A stretch of DNA of 64,000 nucleotides from assembly GCF_001635455.1 (NCBI RefSeq), contig NZ_LWEH01000608.1, positions 1 to 64,000 on the forward strand. Reading direction: 5' to 3'. This document shows, piece after piece, positions 37,624-46,762 of the stretch; within the stretch, counting starts at the first letter, position 1, and each line of letters starts with the position of its first letter. This DNA is from Vibrio sp. HI00D65. GTDB lineage: Bacteria; Pseudomonadota; Gammaproteobacteria; Enterobacterales; Vibrionaceae. Under the pieces are notes generated by a model. It was given only the letters and a program-made list of their open reading frames with translations. It was not told where the DNA came from and did not search any database. Position numbers and translations under genes: made by a program.

Positions 37624-37902
37624 CTAGGTTCTATAAAGAACCTTAACCACGTGCCAGCCAAATTTCGTTTTAACAAGATGTGGGATCAGCGTCTCGCCAG
37701 AGAAACAAACCTTATCAAACTGAGGCACCATCTGCCCTTTACGAAACTCACCTAAATCGCCGCCCTTTTTACCAGATGGACATGTTGAGTACTTCTTTGC
37801 TAGCGTTTGAAACTTAGCGCCTTTTTTAAGCTGCTTGATGATGTCTTCTGCTTGTTCTTTGTGCTTCACCAAAATATGAAGCGCTGCTGCTGTTCTTGCC
37901 AT
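37624..37902 (-). CDS. ppiC: Parvulin-type peptidyl-prolyl isomerase PpiC
   Basis: A 92-residue single-domain parvulin. I choose ATG 37902 because it gives the family's usual start [14 protein letters not shown] and length. An open frame extends a further 29 codons upstream but has no domain. Diagnostic motifs are [24 protein letters not shown] and [11 protein letters not shown]. It is a cytosolic foldase catalysing cis-trans isomerisation of peptidyl-prolyl bonds. It stands alone with its own terminator, divergent from cheV. Confidence 0.92.
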   Translation of the reverse strand: MARTAAALHILVKHKEQAEDIIKQLKKGAKFQTLAKKYSTCPSGKKGGDLGEFRKGQMVPQFDKVCFSGETLIPHLVKTKFGWHVVKVLYRT

Positions 37903-38115
37903 GATAACTCTCAGTTTGTTGCAGTCTGCTTGCCGACTTATTTCATCGACAGCGGGTATTTCGCGTGATTTTAACCCAAGCGCTACCATTCTTCACTCAA
38001 TAACCGAAAACAACCACCTTAAAGCCCCTAAAAACCGTATAGTTACTTGCCGCGGCTGTTATTTACCTTTAAATTATTCGTTATAAATTAAGCGTATAGT
38101 AAACAGGAGCCACTT

Positions 38116-39030
38116 ATGGCCAAACCGATAAGTAAAGCGAGTCAGTCACAGGGAATGTTAATGTTTAAGCTGTCCCTCACTCAAAGTTTTGCTATTGGCA
38201 CGCTTAAAGTCAGGGAAATTGTTCCTTTTCAACCAATGACCCAAATCCCCTATTCTCATCACCATGTGATTGGCACCGCGACCATTCGCGACCTTACGGT
38301 TCCTGTCATTGATATGTCTGCCGCGATTGGCTTTCGTCCGATCACTCCAGCTGAATACCAAGATTGTGTACTCATCGTGACGGATTGCTTGAGAACTGTA
38401 GTCGCATTTTTGGTTCGCTCAATCGATAAAATCATCGAATGTGATTGGAAGAGCATTGAGTCGCCACCAGCAAGCGTAGGGCGAAATGTGTTTGTGACAG
38501 GCATTACGCGCTTTGAAGATCGTATCGTACAGATGCTCGATGTCGAACTTCTGCTCTCCAAGATCTACCCAGATTATGAGAACGCACAAATTCCTATGCT
38601 GACGGATGTTGAACGAGAGCGTCTAAAAGCACTGAATATCTTATTAGTGGATGACTCTTTAATTGCGCGTAAGCAGTTGTCTGATGCTCTAGACAGCATC
38701 AACATTCCTTACAGTATTTGTAACAACGGATTAGATGCGATCGACCTAATGAGACGCCAAGCTAGCGTCGGAAATGCGGTCGACCTACTGGTGAGCGATA
38801 TTGAGATGCCAGGACTCGATGGCTACGAGCTTGCGTTTGAGGTTCAAAATGACAGCGCACTAAGCCATGCTTACTGTATTTTGCACACTTCACTATCGAG
38901 TGAGATCTGTGTGGATCGTGCTAATCAGGTTGGTGCCCATGAAGCACTTGAGAAGTTCAATGCAGGTGAGTTAATCGAAGCCATGTTGCGTGGCGCAAAA
39001 GTTTTAAACAACGCCTCCACGACCGCTTAA
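38116..39030 (+). CDS. cheV: CheV chemotaxis coupling protein (CheW + receiver)
   Basis: A 304-residue protein with an N-terminal CheW-like domain (about residues 10-155, with GTATIRDLTVPVIDM) and a C-terminal receiver domain (about 175-295) with LLVDDS, the phospho-acceptor Asp in LLVSDIEMPG, and the Lys of EKFNAGE. It couples chemoreceptors to CheA and adjusts gain by phosphorylation. AGGAGCCACTT precedes the ATG. Vibrio genomes carry several cheV copies; which one this is was not resolved. The nearby MCP at 34-36 kb may be a partner. Confidence 0.9.
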   Translation: MAKPISKASQSQGMLMFKLSLTQSFAIGTLKVREIVPFQPMTQIPYSHHHVIGTATIRDLTVPVIDMSAAIGFRPITPAEYQDCVLIVTDCLRTVVAFLVRSIDKIIECDWKSIESPPASVGRNVFVTGITRFEDRIVQMLDVELLLSKIYPDYENAQIPMLTDVERERLKALNILLVDDSLIARKQLSDALDSINIPYSICNNGLDAIDLMRRQASVGNAVDLLVSDIEMPGLDGYELAFEVQNDSALSHAYCILHTSLSSEICVDRANQVGAHEALEKFNAGELIEAMLRGAKVLNNASTTA

Positions 39031-39075
39031 ACGCTATCTTAGACTTTCATCGATTAATCAGAACAGGGCTAAACG

Positions 39076-39644
39076 TTAGTCTTTCTTTTTAGGCATAAAG
39101 CTTTTTGGCATCGAGTAACTCTTACTCACAAACTCCACTTCCTCAACCTCATTGATATGATTGGTATAAAACGCCAAGGCATACAGTGTATTTGCAACTA
39201 AGTTAGCGTATTTAAATAGAATTGGATCTGGAAACTTTTTGCTTTCATGGTGCTCAATACTCACCAAAGCGCGCACAACTTTCTTAGCCTGGCATGAAGT
39301 TCGCTCGATACCCGATGCCCGCCAGGCAAAACAAACCCTTTGAAGCCACCCTCTAGCTACTCGCGAATACGGTGGTAATCTTGCTTAAGCTCGACCAATT
39401 CGGACTCAGAAATCGCTAGCTTGCCACGCACCGAGCCATTCAAGTGGTAGATATTCGGCTGCAGGCGTTGCAGGATCTCACGAACATGTAGTTCCAACTC
39501 TAGAGACAGCACCAATCCAATTCGGCAACAGAGTTCATCCGATAGAATCTCAAAATTACAGATAGGACAGTCTTCATAAATAAATGGATAACAGAACTCG
39601 TCCCAATCTCGAGTCACTGGTTTCACGTAGCGATCCTTACACAT
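39076..39644 (-). pseudogene. Wrecked cobalamin adenosyltransferase-like gene
   Basis: The minus strand opens with MCKDRYVKPVTRDWDEF and CPICNFEIL for 95 codons and stops at TAG 39359-39357. The same frame continues LEGGFKGFVLPGGHRVSSELHA, then a small indel near 39290 shifts it to the frame that reads QAKKVVRALVSIEHHES and KYANLVANTLYALAFYTNHI. The motifs GFVLPGG, KYAN and NHINEVEEV resemble the C-terminal half of corrinoid adenosyltransferases. Two separate lesions make a functional product unlikely. Family assignment is from memory of motifs and is moderate. It lies next to hutZ on the same strand. Confidence 0.6.
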
Positions 39645-39760
39645 AACTATTAATCAGACGCCAATATAGCAAACTCTTTAGTTGAGTCTGCTTTTATCAT
39701 CTCAATGGCACTCAATTTCTTAGGTTACAAATGAAATAACAGAGACAATCAAACGAAAAA

Positions 39761-39781
39761 AGCCCTCCAAAATGGAGGGCT
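39761..39781 (-). terminator. Terminator of the hutWXZ operon
   Basis: A 9-bp stem (AGCCCTCCA / TGGAGGGCT) with an AAA loop gives a T-run on the minus strand. It lies 24 bases after the hutZ stop. Confidence 0.9.
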
Positions 39782-39804
39782 TCTTAGTAATCCTTTAAAT
39801 GGGA

Positions 39805-40335
39805 TTACTCGTTCGATACTTTTTTGTGACCTTCTTGCAGGTGAACAAAGTCAACTAGGTCATCACCAGATACTTGGTACGCTTGACCAAAACCTTTAAC
39901 GAACAGGCCGTTCTCTGCTTTCAAGTTGAATAAAGAGAAATCTTGAAGCTGGCTCAAGCCATCAATGACCTCGCCAAAGCGCTCTTGCATCTGGCCAATC
40001 ACTTGAGTCCAAAGCTCAGTTTCACGCTCAACAACACTTGCTTGCGCATCAAACGTTAAACGCTTACGCGCGTATAGCTGCTTTGAGCTCTCTTCATCTT
40101 CAATCATCATCAAAGAAACTTGTGGGTTCGCTTTCAAGTTACGAGCGTGACGAGCAATATCAGAAATTAGAACAAAGTAACCTTCTTGGTTTTGAACGAA
40201 AGGCGCGTAGCTCACGTTCGGGCGGCCCTCTTCATCAACCGTTGCCAGTTGAAGGGTACGGCGCTCTTGGCGAAACTCTTTAATTTCTGGACCTAGGCGA
40301 CCTTGTAGACGTTCTTGTTTTACTTGTTGTTCCAT
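39805..40335 (-). CDS. hutZ: HutZ heme-utilisation protein
   Basis: A 176-residue cytosolic protein of the split-barrel, PNP-oxidase-like fold (LQLATVDEEGRPNVSYAPFV, FVLISDIARHARNL). HutZ of V. cholerae binds heme and takes part in its breakdown to release iron. The C-terminal FVKGFGQAYQV strand and the His-containing tail (HLQEGHK) fit the family. It is the last gene of hutW-hutX-hutZ, 135 bases after hutX, and is followed by a terminator. Confidence 0.92.
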   Translation of the reverse strand: MEQQVKQERLQGRLGPEIKEFRQERRTLQLATVDEEGRPNVSYAPFVQNQEGYFVLISDIARHARNLKANPQVSLMMIEDEESSKQLYARKRLTFDAQASVVERETELWTQVIGQMQERFGEVIDGLSQLQDFSLFNLKAENGLFVKGFGQAYQVSGDDLVDFVHLQEGHKKVSNE

Positions 40336-40470
40336 GGGTAATTCCTTTCTTCGCTTTCTCTGATTTATTATGTTTGATCGAGGCTGAGCGACCCTAGTGG
40401 CGATTTACAACGACCATTAATCTATGTGGTCCTCGAGCATGAATGTTTTATTAACTGCTGCTGATTTTTC

Positions 40471-40992
40471 TTAAGCTTGTTCTTTTAGTGCTTTAAAGCG
40501 TTCTACTTGGTCGGCGATAAGCTCACGCTTTTCATTGCGGCCTAGGTAAATCTTGAAAATGTTCTCACCTGTTTCACTAAAGAAACCAAAGTAATGACTT
40601 TCACGCCCCATGAACGCTTTGCTCACCAAACCGATGTGTTTGATATTGTCTAACTTAAGGTGACCGTGAAGCTCGCCATCTTTACCCATCAAATTGTAGT
40701 AGCCACGCGCTACTTTACCTTTAGGGAATGGCGCTTTTACTTCAAAGATAGAGCCAAATGAGTGCACGATCGTGGTGACTGGTCCCCAACCCACTAAGCC
40801 TTCCAAAATTTCTTGAGCACGGCTGCCATCTAGCATCACTGCCATGTCGTTTGGAAAAGCAGCGACGACTTCAACCTCTGAAACGCCAAGCTTCTCTGCA
40901 ATAGCAGTTGGCAGCAGTTTTGGTTCTTCTTCTAGGATGTGTGCGACACGTTGCTCTAGAGTTTCTGTTACTTCTAATGTTGTATCTGTCAT
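40471..40992 (-). CDS. hutX: HutX cytosolic heme carrier
   Basis: A 173-residue protein of the HutX/ChuX family, which hands heme to HutZ. An N-terminal helical part (AEKLGVSEVEVVAAFP) is followed by the beta-rich domain with TIVHSFGSIFEVKAPFPKG, GYYNLMG and HGHLKLDNI. It lies 57 bases after hutW in the same operon. Confidence 0.92.
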   Translation of the reverse strand: MTDTTLEVTETLEQRVAHILEEEPKLLPTAIAEKLGVSEVEVVAAFPNDMAVMLDGSRAQEILEGLVGWGPVTTIVHSFGSIFEVKAPFPKGKVARGYYNLMGKDGELHGHLKLDNIKHIGLVSKAFMGRESHYFGFFSETGENIFKIYLGRNEKRELIADQVERFKALKEQA

Positions 40993-41049
40993 TGAATATA
41001 TTTCCGTATAAACATGTAATTACGTAAGTTAAAAAATGAAAATTCTATA

Positions 41050-42459
41050 TTAAGCGTACTTCAAACTCGCGTGTGGATGAACACCCGTTGCTGCTGCTTT
41101 CGGAGCGGGGTTCGCAGCTTGATACTCGCCGTTAAGCACTTGAATAACACTCTGAGCTAGGCTTACTGCCCAAAAGCTGCCAGCAATAGTAAGACTCAGA
41201 TAATCTTCTGAAACCTCAACTAAACCATTCTGTTCCCAATGTCCGAATAGAGGTTTCAGGTAATCGAAGGTGTCTTGTCCCATGAAGCTTGGAAGTGTGC
41301 TTCTTCTAACCACACCAGAATCAAAGCCGGCCTTTAATGTGGAGAACGTCGATTCCAAGGCACTCTGTTTGGTCATCATGGCTATTGGTAATTGCCCTTG
41401 CTTAATAGACTCCATGTAGCTGTCTAAAGTTCGGTGTTGCATCACACCATGACCACCGATATTGCCACCAGCACCACAACCAATAGGCAAAACCTCGGCA
41501 TAAGTTTTCGCTAAACTGTTGTAAATACTGCGTTCACGATTGTCGCGAGTCCAGTGATTAACGCTCAGCTGTTTAACCTTGTGCTTAGCCATGAACTCAA
41601 CACCCGCTAAATACATGCTTGCTTTATCTGGCGTATTAGCCGGTGGTGGGATCTTCCCTTTCTCAACCAGATTAAGCATAGGAGCACTGCCCCCAACAAT
41701 CAGTTGGTAAAGGTCAATACCGTGTGCTCCCGTCGACATGTAGTCTTCCAGATCTTGTTGGAACACATCCATAGATTGGTATGGTAGACCATACAGTAGA
41801 TCGAGAACGATCGGTGCTTGCTCAGTGCGGCTTAAAGAGCTGATACGTTCTAGAACCACTTCACGGTCATCTAAACGTTTCGCGCTGCGTCGTACTTTGG
41901 TGTTGAAACTTTGAATACCAAATGAGAATCGGTTGAAGCCACCTTCAAGTGCACAATCAAACATGTCATCACCGAATCGGTTGATGCGCCCTTCTAAGGT
42001 CATTTCAACATCATTGGCGAGTGGGAAGTACTGGCGAATAGCCTTGCCTAATAGCTCGACTTGTTTAGGCGACAAATCGGTTGGAGTTCCCCCACCGATA
42101 TAAACGGCATTAAACAGCCCAGACTGTGCCCATGGTGTTTTGGCTTTTTGCTTTAGTTCGACCATCAATGCATCGAAGTACTCGTCTACCAATTTGCGAC
42201 TTGCCGCATTTTGGAAAAAATTACAGAAAGTACAACGCACGCGACAAAAAGGAATATGGATATACAAGCAACGCTTATCGTATTTTTTCCCTTCACTCAA
42301 CATCAGTTCATCAAAGAGCTCCAACTTCTTGCTCGGATCAACCGGAATTGAGCTTCCTCCGGCGTGTGCAGAATGCTTTTTGGCAAACGCAAAACGAAGC
42401 GGATCAGGGCTAGAAACGCCCAAGATTGATTCGTCAAATTTATAAATATCAAGACTCAT
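41050..42459 (-). CDS. hutW: HutW radical-SAM heme-utilisation enzyme
   Basis: A 469-residue radical S-adenosylmethionine protein of the HemN/HemW-like group. The iron-sulfur motif CRVRCTFC (CxxxCxxC) lies in YIHIPFCRVRCTFCNFF, followed by IGGGTPTDL. HutW/ChuW enzymes are implicated in oxygen-independent opening of the heme ring. It is the first gene of the hutWXZ operon, and its 5' end faces tonB1 across 161 bases holding a Fur-box-like sequence. Confidence 0.9.
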   Translation of the reverse strand: MSLDIYKFDESILGVSSPDPLRFAFAKKHSAHAGGSSIPVDPSKKLELFDELMLSEGKKYDKRCLYIHIPFCRVRCTFCNFFQNAASRKLVDEYFDALMVELKQKAKTPWAQSGLFNAVYIGGGTPTDLSPKQVELLGKAIRQYFPLANDVEMTLEGRINRFGDDMFDCALEGGFNRFSFGIQSFNTKVRRSAKRLDDREVVLERISSLSRTEQAPIVLDLLYGLPYQSMDVFQQDLEDYMSTGAHGIDLYQLIVGGSAPMLNLVEKGKIPPPANTPDKASMYLAGVEFMAKHKVKQLSVNHWTRDNRERSIYNSLAKTYAEVLPIGCGAGGNIGGHGVMQHRTLDSYMESIKQGQLPIAMMTKQSALESTFSTLKAGFDSGVVRRSTLPSFMGQDTFDYLKPLFGHWEQNGLVEVSEDYLSLTIAGSFWAVSLAQSVIQVLNGEYQAANPAPKAAATGVHPHASLKYA

Positions 42460-42537
42460 ATAATCTCTCTAAACACTTACATAGCAAAGCCTGGAAGACT
42501 ATTCGCTAAAAACTGAGAGAATCATAAATAGCCACAA

Positions 42538-42562
42538 ATGATAATGCAATTGATAATTGATC
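42538..42562. promoter_or_regulatory. Fur-box-like operator between hutW and tonB1
   Basis: The sequence AATGATAATGCAATTGATAATTGA contains two TGATAAT units, matching the repeated 7-mer core of Fur boxes. It sits in the divergent promoter region of two iron/heme operons known to be Fur-controlled in V. cholerae. Identified by eye. Confidence 0.65.
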
Positions 42563-42620
42563 TTATTTAGATTCTAAGCAATAATCCGGTACAGAATTTA
42601 GATTTGGTAAAGGATTGAAA

Positions 42621-43430
42621 GTGAACGTTCCTAGGTATGTTATTGCAGGCGGTGCATCGTTAGTGATTCATGCGGCGCTATTATTTGTCGCTCAAGAATC
42701 CAAAGTATTTGCGATGCCTGCAGGTAGCCAATCGAACACGGTATCGATCAACTTCACTCCGAAGAGCACACCTTCTCAAGCTCAACAAAAAACGGTCACT
42801 GAGTCCGTCGAACCAGAACCAATCAAAGAACCTGTTTCAAAGGCAGAACCTAAACCAGTCGAGCCAAAAACTGTTGAGCCAAAACAGGCTAAACCAACAC
42901 CGAAGAAAAAGGCGATCACCAATAAGCCACAGCCAAAAAAAGTCGAAAAGAAGATTGGTAAAAAGAAGCCGGTTCAAAAAAAGTCAGTTGCTGAAAAGAA
43001 GGTCTTTAAGAAAGAGCGCCCTGAGCCAAAAGCAAAGTCAAAACCTACGCCACAACCAGAAAAGTTAGCCGACAAGAAAGTCGATAAGAATATGGACGAG
43101 TCCGCCAACCAGTCTCAGGAAGTAAACCAAGGCCTATCAAACAAAGAGCCCGTATTAATCACGAAGCCATCATTTTCTTCTCGCCCTACACCGCCGAACT
43201 ACCCTCGCCAAGCACGACGTCGAGGTATAGAGGGTGTAGCAACTTACGAGATCTGGCTAGACGCTGAAGGTAAACAAGTTAAACAAGCATTAGTAAATTC
43301 ATCAGGCGCACTGATGCTCGACAACGCCGCATTAGAAGCCATTAAACAATGGAAGTTCTCACCTCACACTGTCAACGGCCGAGCAATCGCTCACCGTGTA
43401 CAAATACCTGTTCGTTTTAGGTTGGATTAA
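42621..43430 (+). CDS. tonB1: TonB energy transducer (TonB1 type)
   Basis: A 269-residue protein if started at GTG 42621, which lies a good distance after AAAGGA; TTG 42615 is an alternative. One N-terminal membrane anchor (YVIAGGASLVIHAALLFVA) is followed by a ~130-residue Pro/Lys/Glu-rich periplasmic spacer and the C-terminal TonB domain (PPNYPRQARRRGIEGVATYEI ... PVRFRLD read in two pieces). It spans the periplasm to energise outer-membrane heme and siderophore receptors. Gene order tonB-exbB-exbD-hutBCD identifies it as the heme-linked TonB1. Confidence 0.9.
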   Translation: MNVPRYVIAGGASLVIHAALLFVAQESKVFAMPAGSQSNTVSINFTPKSTPSQAQQKTVTESVEPEPIKEPVSKAEPKPVEPKTVEPKQAKPTPKKKAITNKPQPKKVEKKIGKKKPVQKKSVAEKKVFKKERPEPKAKSKPTPQPEKLADKKVDKNMDESANQSQEVNQGLSNKEPVLITKPSFSSRPTPPNYPRQARRRGIEGVATYEIWLDAEGKQVKQALVNSSGALMLDNAALEAIKQWKFSPHTVNGRAIAHRVQIPVRFRLD

Positions 43431-43432
43431 TC

Positions 43433-44134
43433 ATGCAACAAATCAGTTACTTACAAGATCAACTTGGCTTAATGACTTGGCCGCTTCTCATCTGTTCAGC
43501 ACTATCGGCAATGATCATCGCTGAGCGAATCTTCCAAGTTATGTTCAGCATTGGTGTTGGGAAACGTGCTATTCGCCGCGAGCTAAACCAAATTTCACCA
43601 ACTAATAGCCAAGAAATCGAAGCACTTGCTCATTCAATTTCAGGCAAAAGACCTTTGCTCTACAAAGGTGTATCTATGCTGCTCGCTCACCACTCATTTG
43701 CAAAAGGGTTACGTGAAGATGCCGCTGGTATTTGGCTTCAAGAAAAACGCCACCAACTGCACGCAGGATTAAGACTGTTGGGGTTGATCGGTGTTATCAG
43801 CCCACTTATCGGCCTACTTGGCACGGTACTTGGCCTTATCGAGATGTTTAAAGGTGTTGCAGCGACAACAGGCAGCATCACACCCAATGATTTGGCAGAT
43901 GGACTTGGTTTAGCAATGAGAACGACCGCTGCTGGCTTGATGATTGCTCTACCTGCTATCTCTGGTGCGCAACTGCTCGGGCTATGGGCGGATAGAGTGC
44001 TAGCGCAACTTGAACATACTCTGAATTACGTAAATGTGTGGCTAGAAGGCATGTCCATCCAAACAAACCAGTCTGGCGATGTAAATCATTCGTCTGCAAG
44101 CCAAGCCTCTGTGGGTGATGTGAGCCAAGCATGA
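43433..44134 (+). CDS. exbB: ExbB proton-channel component
   Basis: A 233-residue inner-membrane protein with three helices: one near the N-terminus (LLICSALSAMIIAERI), and two around GLIGVISPLIGLLGTVLGLI and ATTAAGL-type sequence (AMRTTAAGLMIALPAISGA). This is the MotA/TolQ/ExbB pattern. It starts 3 bases after tonB1 and overlaps exbD by 4 bases (ATGA), so translation is coupled. With ExbD it uses the proton gradient to drive TonB1. Confidence 0.92.
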   Translation: MQQISYLQDQLGLMTWPLLICSALSAMIIAERIFQVMFSIGVGKRAIRRELNQISPTNSQEIEALAHSISGKRPLLYKGVSMLLAHHSFAKGLREDAAGIWLQEKRHQLHAGLRLLGLIGVISPLIGLLGTVLGLIEMFKGVAATTGSITPNDLADGLGLAMRTTAAGLMIALPAISGAQLLGLWADRVLAQLEHTLNYVNVWLEGMSIQTNQSGDVNHSSASQASVGDVSQA

Positions 44135-44544
44135 TTAAAACGCCAAACTCGTCCAATACACAAAGCCTAACTCCTGACTTAACACCACTGCTCGACATCA
44201 TTTTTATCGTGATGGTTTTTCTACTGCTTACGGCTTCAGTAAAGCTGGAGTCGCTTGAAGTTGACCTACCAAGTTCAGACGTCAAAAACGTTTCAGAAGT
44301 CCACAAAGATTCGATTAGCGTCAATATCTTAGAGCATGAACCTTACTGGGCTATCAACGGAAAAGAGTACATTGAATGGGAAAACTTCAAGATCGCCTTA
44401 TTGGAAGAAACAGGCTCAACGGATAAAAAGCCAATCATTATTGGGGCCGATAAAGCTGCCAACGTTGAGAACTTAGTGAAGCTATTGTCTTTCCTTCAAG
44501 AAAACGGAATTCCTGCGACTCAGTTGCTCACTGACGATGGCTAG
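44131..44544 (+). CDS. exbD: ExbD proton-channel component
   Basis: A 137-residue protein with one N-terminal membrane helix containing the proton-carrying Asp in LTPLLDIIFIVMVF, and a periplasmic domain ending LLTDDG. It overlaps exbB by 4 bases. It is followed by a 184-base gap with a partly paired hairpin (TTGGT / ACCAA near 44610-44626) before hutB. Confidence 0.92.
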   Translation: MIKTPNSSNTQSLTPDLTPLLDIIFIVMVFLLLTASVKLESLEVDLPSSDVKNVSEVHKDSISVNILEHEPYWAINGKEYIEWENFKIALLEETGSTDKKPIIIGADKAANVENLVKLLSFLQENGIPATQLLTDDG

Positions 44545-44728
44545 AGCTACTCGATAACTTGAAACAAACACGATAGTTAGAACAACACATTATTCAGAAG
44601 GCTTGGCCCTTGGTTGCTTAGACCAAACGGCCGGAACCGAGCCTCTTTATTGATTAGAAACTCACAATGCGAACGAACTGCTCACTGAGAATCTTCGCGA
44701 AACAAAAAGACAGTATAAAGACACTATT

Positions 44729-45619
44729 ATGAACAATTTAAACGTGCTAAATAAATTAAAGACCAAGGCTTCTCTCTTTTCATTGGCAGCAATGAGCTTA
44801 TTTCTTAGCGCACCAACCACAATGGCCAACGACATTGAACAACCGCGAATCATCAGTGCTGGCAGCGCCGTTACAGAATTGGTTTTAGCGCTTGGCGCAG
44901 AAGAACAATTAGTTGGCATTGATGTGACCAGTCGCTTCCCTCAATCTGAAAAACTGCCAAAGATCGGCTACCACAGAAACCTATCTGCGGAAGGTTTGCT
45001 TGCTTTAGAGCCAACAACACTGATTGGTTCTGATGAGATGGGGCCGGACAATGCGATCTTTCAACTCAAATCTGCGGGCGTCAATGTCGAAATCGTAAAC
45101 ACTGAGGCTAACGTTGAAGGGCTACTAAAACGTATCGACCAAATCGCAAAGATCACCCACACCGAAGATCACTCAAAGCAAGTCAAAGCCGAAGTGAATC
45201 AGAAGGTTGCGGCACTTAAAGCAAATCAAGTACCAAGCAACCAAGCCAAGAAAGTACTGTTCCTATTGCTGCACGAAGGTCGCCCTGCCAACGTAGCGGG
45301 TGGTGAAACATCACCAAATGCGATCATTGAATTGGCTGGCGGTATCAACCCAGCAGCTCAAAGCCTTACATCTTACAAACCATTATCAATGGAATCGCTT
45401 GTAGAGATGCAACCTGATGTCATTTTAGTGAGTGGTCGCAGTTACCAAAAAATGGGCGGCGCTGATGCGATTCTTAAGTCGTTACCTATGTTAGCGGCAA
45501 CCCCTGCAGGTATGAACAAGCAAATCATCACTGTAAATGGCAGCGCTTTAGTGGGCGGACTTGGTCTGGAAAGCCTTTCAGAAGCGAAACGACTAAACGC
45601 ACTTATCTATCCGCTATAA
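44729..45619 (+). CDS. hutB: HutB periplasmic hemin-binding protein
   Basis: A 296-residue class III substrate-binding protein. The signal peptide covers about residues 1-35 (FSLAAMSLFLSAPTTMA), followed by PRIISAGSAVTELVLALG, typical of heme ABC binding proteins, and the GGETSPNAIIELAGG motif. It delivers heme to HutCD. The ribosome-binding site is weak, and a hairpin lies in the gap before it, suggesting partial uncoupling from exbD. Confidence 0.9.
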   Translation: MNNLNVLNKLKTKASLFSLAAMSLFLSAPTTMANDIEQPRIISAGSAVTELVLALGAEEQLVGIDVTSRFPQSEKLPKIGYHRNLSAEGLLALEPTTLIGSDEMGPDNAIFQLKSAGVNVEIVNTEANVEGLLKRIDQIAKITHTEDHSKQVKAEVNQKVAALKANQVPSNQAKKVLFLLLHEGRPANVAGGETSPNAIIELAGGINPAAQSLTSYKPLSMESLVEMQPDVILVSGRSYQKMGGADAILKSLPMLAATPAGMNKQIITVNGSALVGGLGLESLSEAKRLNALIYPL

Positions 45620-45724
45620 CTCGACTACCTATTCCAACTATTGCTGTAGCCTGGCTCCATCACCAATCCTTAGAACCATGTTGGTTATGCGCCTTCTGGA
45701 TAGCAATAGACATTGAGGCCATTT

Positions 45725-46762
45725 ATGTTGCTACGATCCGTCCCCCTAAAAACAACGATGTTAGGCCTAGGTGCAACCCTAGCCTTTGTTGCGCTGTACT
45801 CAATCACTGTTGGGCCAATGAATATTAGTTTAATGGACAGCACAACGAGCTTAGTTATTCCAAACAATGACTTAGCGCCTCACATCAATTTAGTCATTCA
45901 AGAGATTCGACTGCCTAGAACCATATTATGCATGCTAATTGGTGCCATTCTTGCACTATGCGGTGCTGTTATGCAGGGGCTATTCCGTAACCCACTCGCT
46001 GAGCCTGGCATCATTGGCGTGTCTGCCGGTGCGGCCTTAGGGGCTGCGCTAGCTATCGTTCTGTTCTCTGAGCTTTCGCTTCAATACTCGGCATTCATGA
46101 ACTTTGCCGCAGTACCTGTCTTTGCTTTCTTGGGCGGCGCTCTAACCACATTGTTGGTTTACAAACTTGGTACTGGCAAATTCGGAACTTCAGTAACTAT
46201 CATGCTACTAGCAGGTGTCGCGATCAGCGCACTTTCAGGTGCAGGGATAGGCTTCTTAAACTTCATCGCTGATGATCAAATGCTGCGTGACCTTTCGCTA
46301 TGGTCGATGGGCTCATTAGCTGGCGCTAAATGGTCAGGGATTATACTTGCTGCAATTACGCTCGTTGGACTGTTCGTCATTTTCTACCGACAGGCGATGT
46401 CTCTGAATGCCCTACTCTTAGGTGAATCAGAAGCGCAACACCTGGGTATTCCAGTTCAAAAACTGAAACGACAGCTGATTCTACTGACAGCAGCTGGTGT
46501 GGGTATCACGGTAAGCCTATCTGGCATGATTGGTTTTATCGGACTGGTTATCCCACATTTAGGTCGCATGCTCGCAGGCCCTGATCACCGAGTTCTGTTA
46601 CCTTTATCAGCGGTACTAGGCGCACTACTATTAACAGCAGCAGACATGTGCTCACGCGTTGCTCTTGCCCCAGCAGAGCTACCAGTAGGAATTGTCACCG
46701 CGATTATTGGCGCACCCTTCTTCTTGTACCTACTATTCCAACAGAAAGGGAGAATCCTTTAA
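45725..46762 (+). CDS. hutC: HutC heme ABC permease
   Basis: A 345-residue FecCD/BtuC-type permease with about ten helices. Motifs include EIRLPRTILCMLIGAILALCG, FRNPLAEPGIIGVSAGAALG (each read within family limits) and GMIGFIGLVIPHLGR near the coupling helix. ATG 45725 is chosen because GAGG sits six bases upstream; TTG 45713 is less likely. Its TAATG stop overlaps the hutD start by one base. Confidence 0.9.
   Translation: MLLRSVPLKTTMLGLGATLAFVALYSITVGPMNISLMDSTTSLVIPNNDLAPHINLVIQEIRLPRTILCMLIGAILALCGAVMQGLFRNPLAEPGIIGVSAGAALGAALAIVLFSELSLQYSAFMNFAAVPVFAFLGGALTTLLVYKLGTGKFGTSVTIMLLAGVAISALSGAGIGFLNFIADDQMLRDLSLWSMGSLAGAKWSGIILAAITLVGLFVIFYRQAMSLNALLLGESEAQHLGIPVQKLKRQLILLTAAGVGITVSLSGMIGFIGLVIPHLGRMLAGPDHRVLLPLSAVLGALLLTAADMCSRVALAPAELPVGIVTAIIGAPFFLYLLFQQKGRIL

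Noticed and set aside
37903-37989. N-terminal extension of ppiC
   Set aside because: The extra 29 codons have no domain, and the family's normal start [14 protein letters not shown] has a ribosome-binding site.
42460-42620. Heme or cobalamin riboswitch upstream of hutW/tonB1
   Set aside because: The gap is only 161 bases, contains a Fur-like box and shows no conserved riboswitch motif.
46648-46761. Extended start of hutD inside hutC
   Set aside because: The TAATG overlap start gives the normal length and N-terminus; the extension is the hutC coding sequence in another frame.
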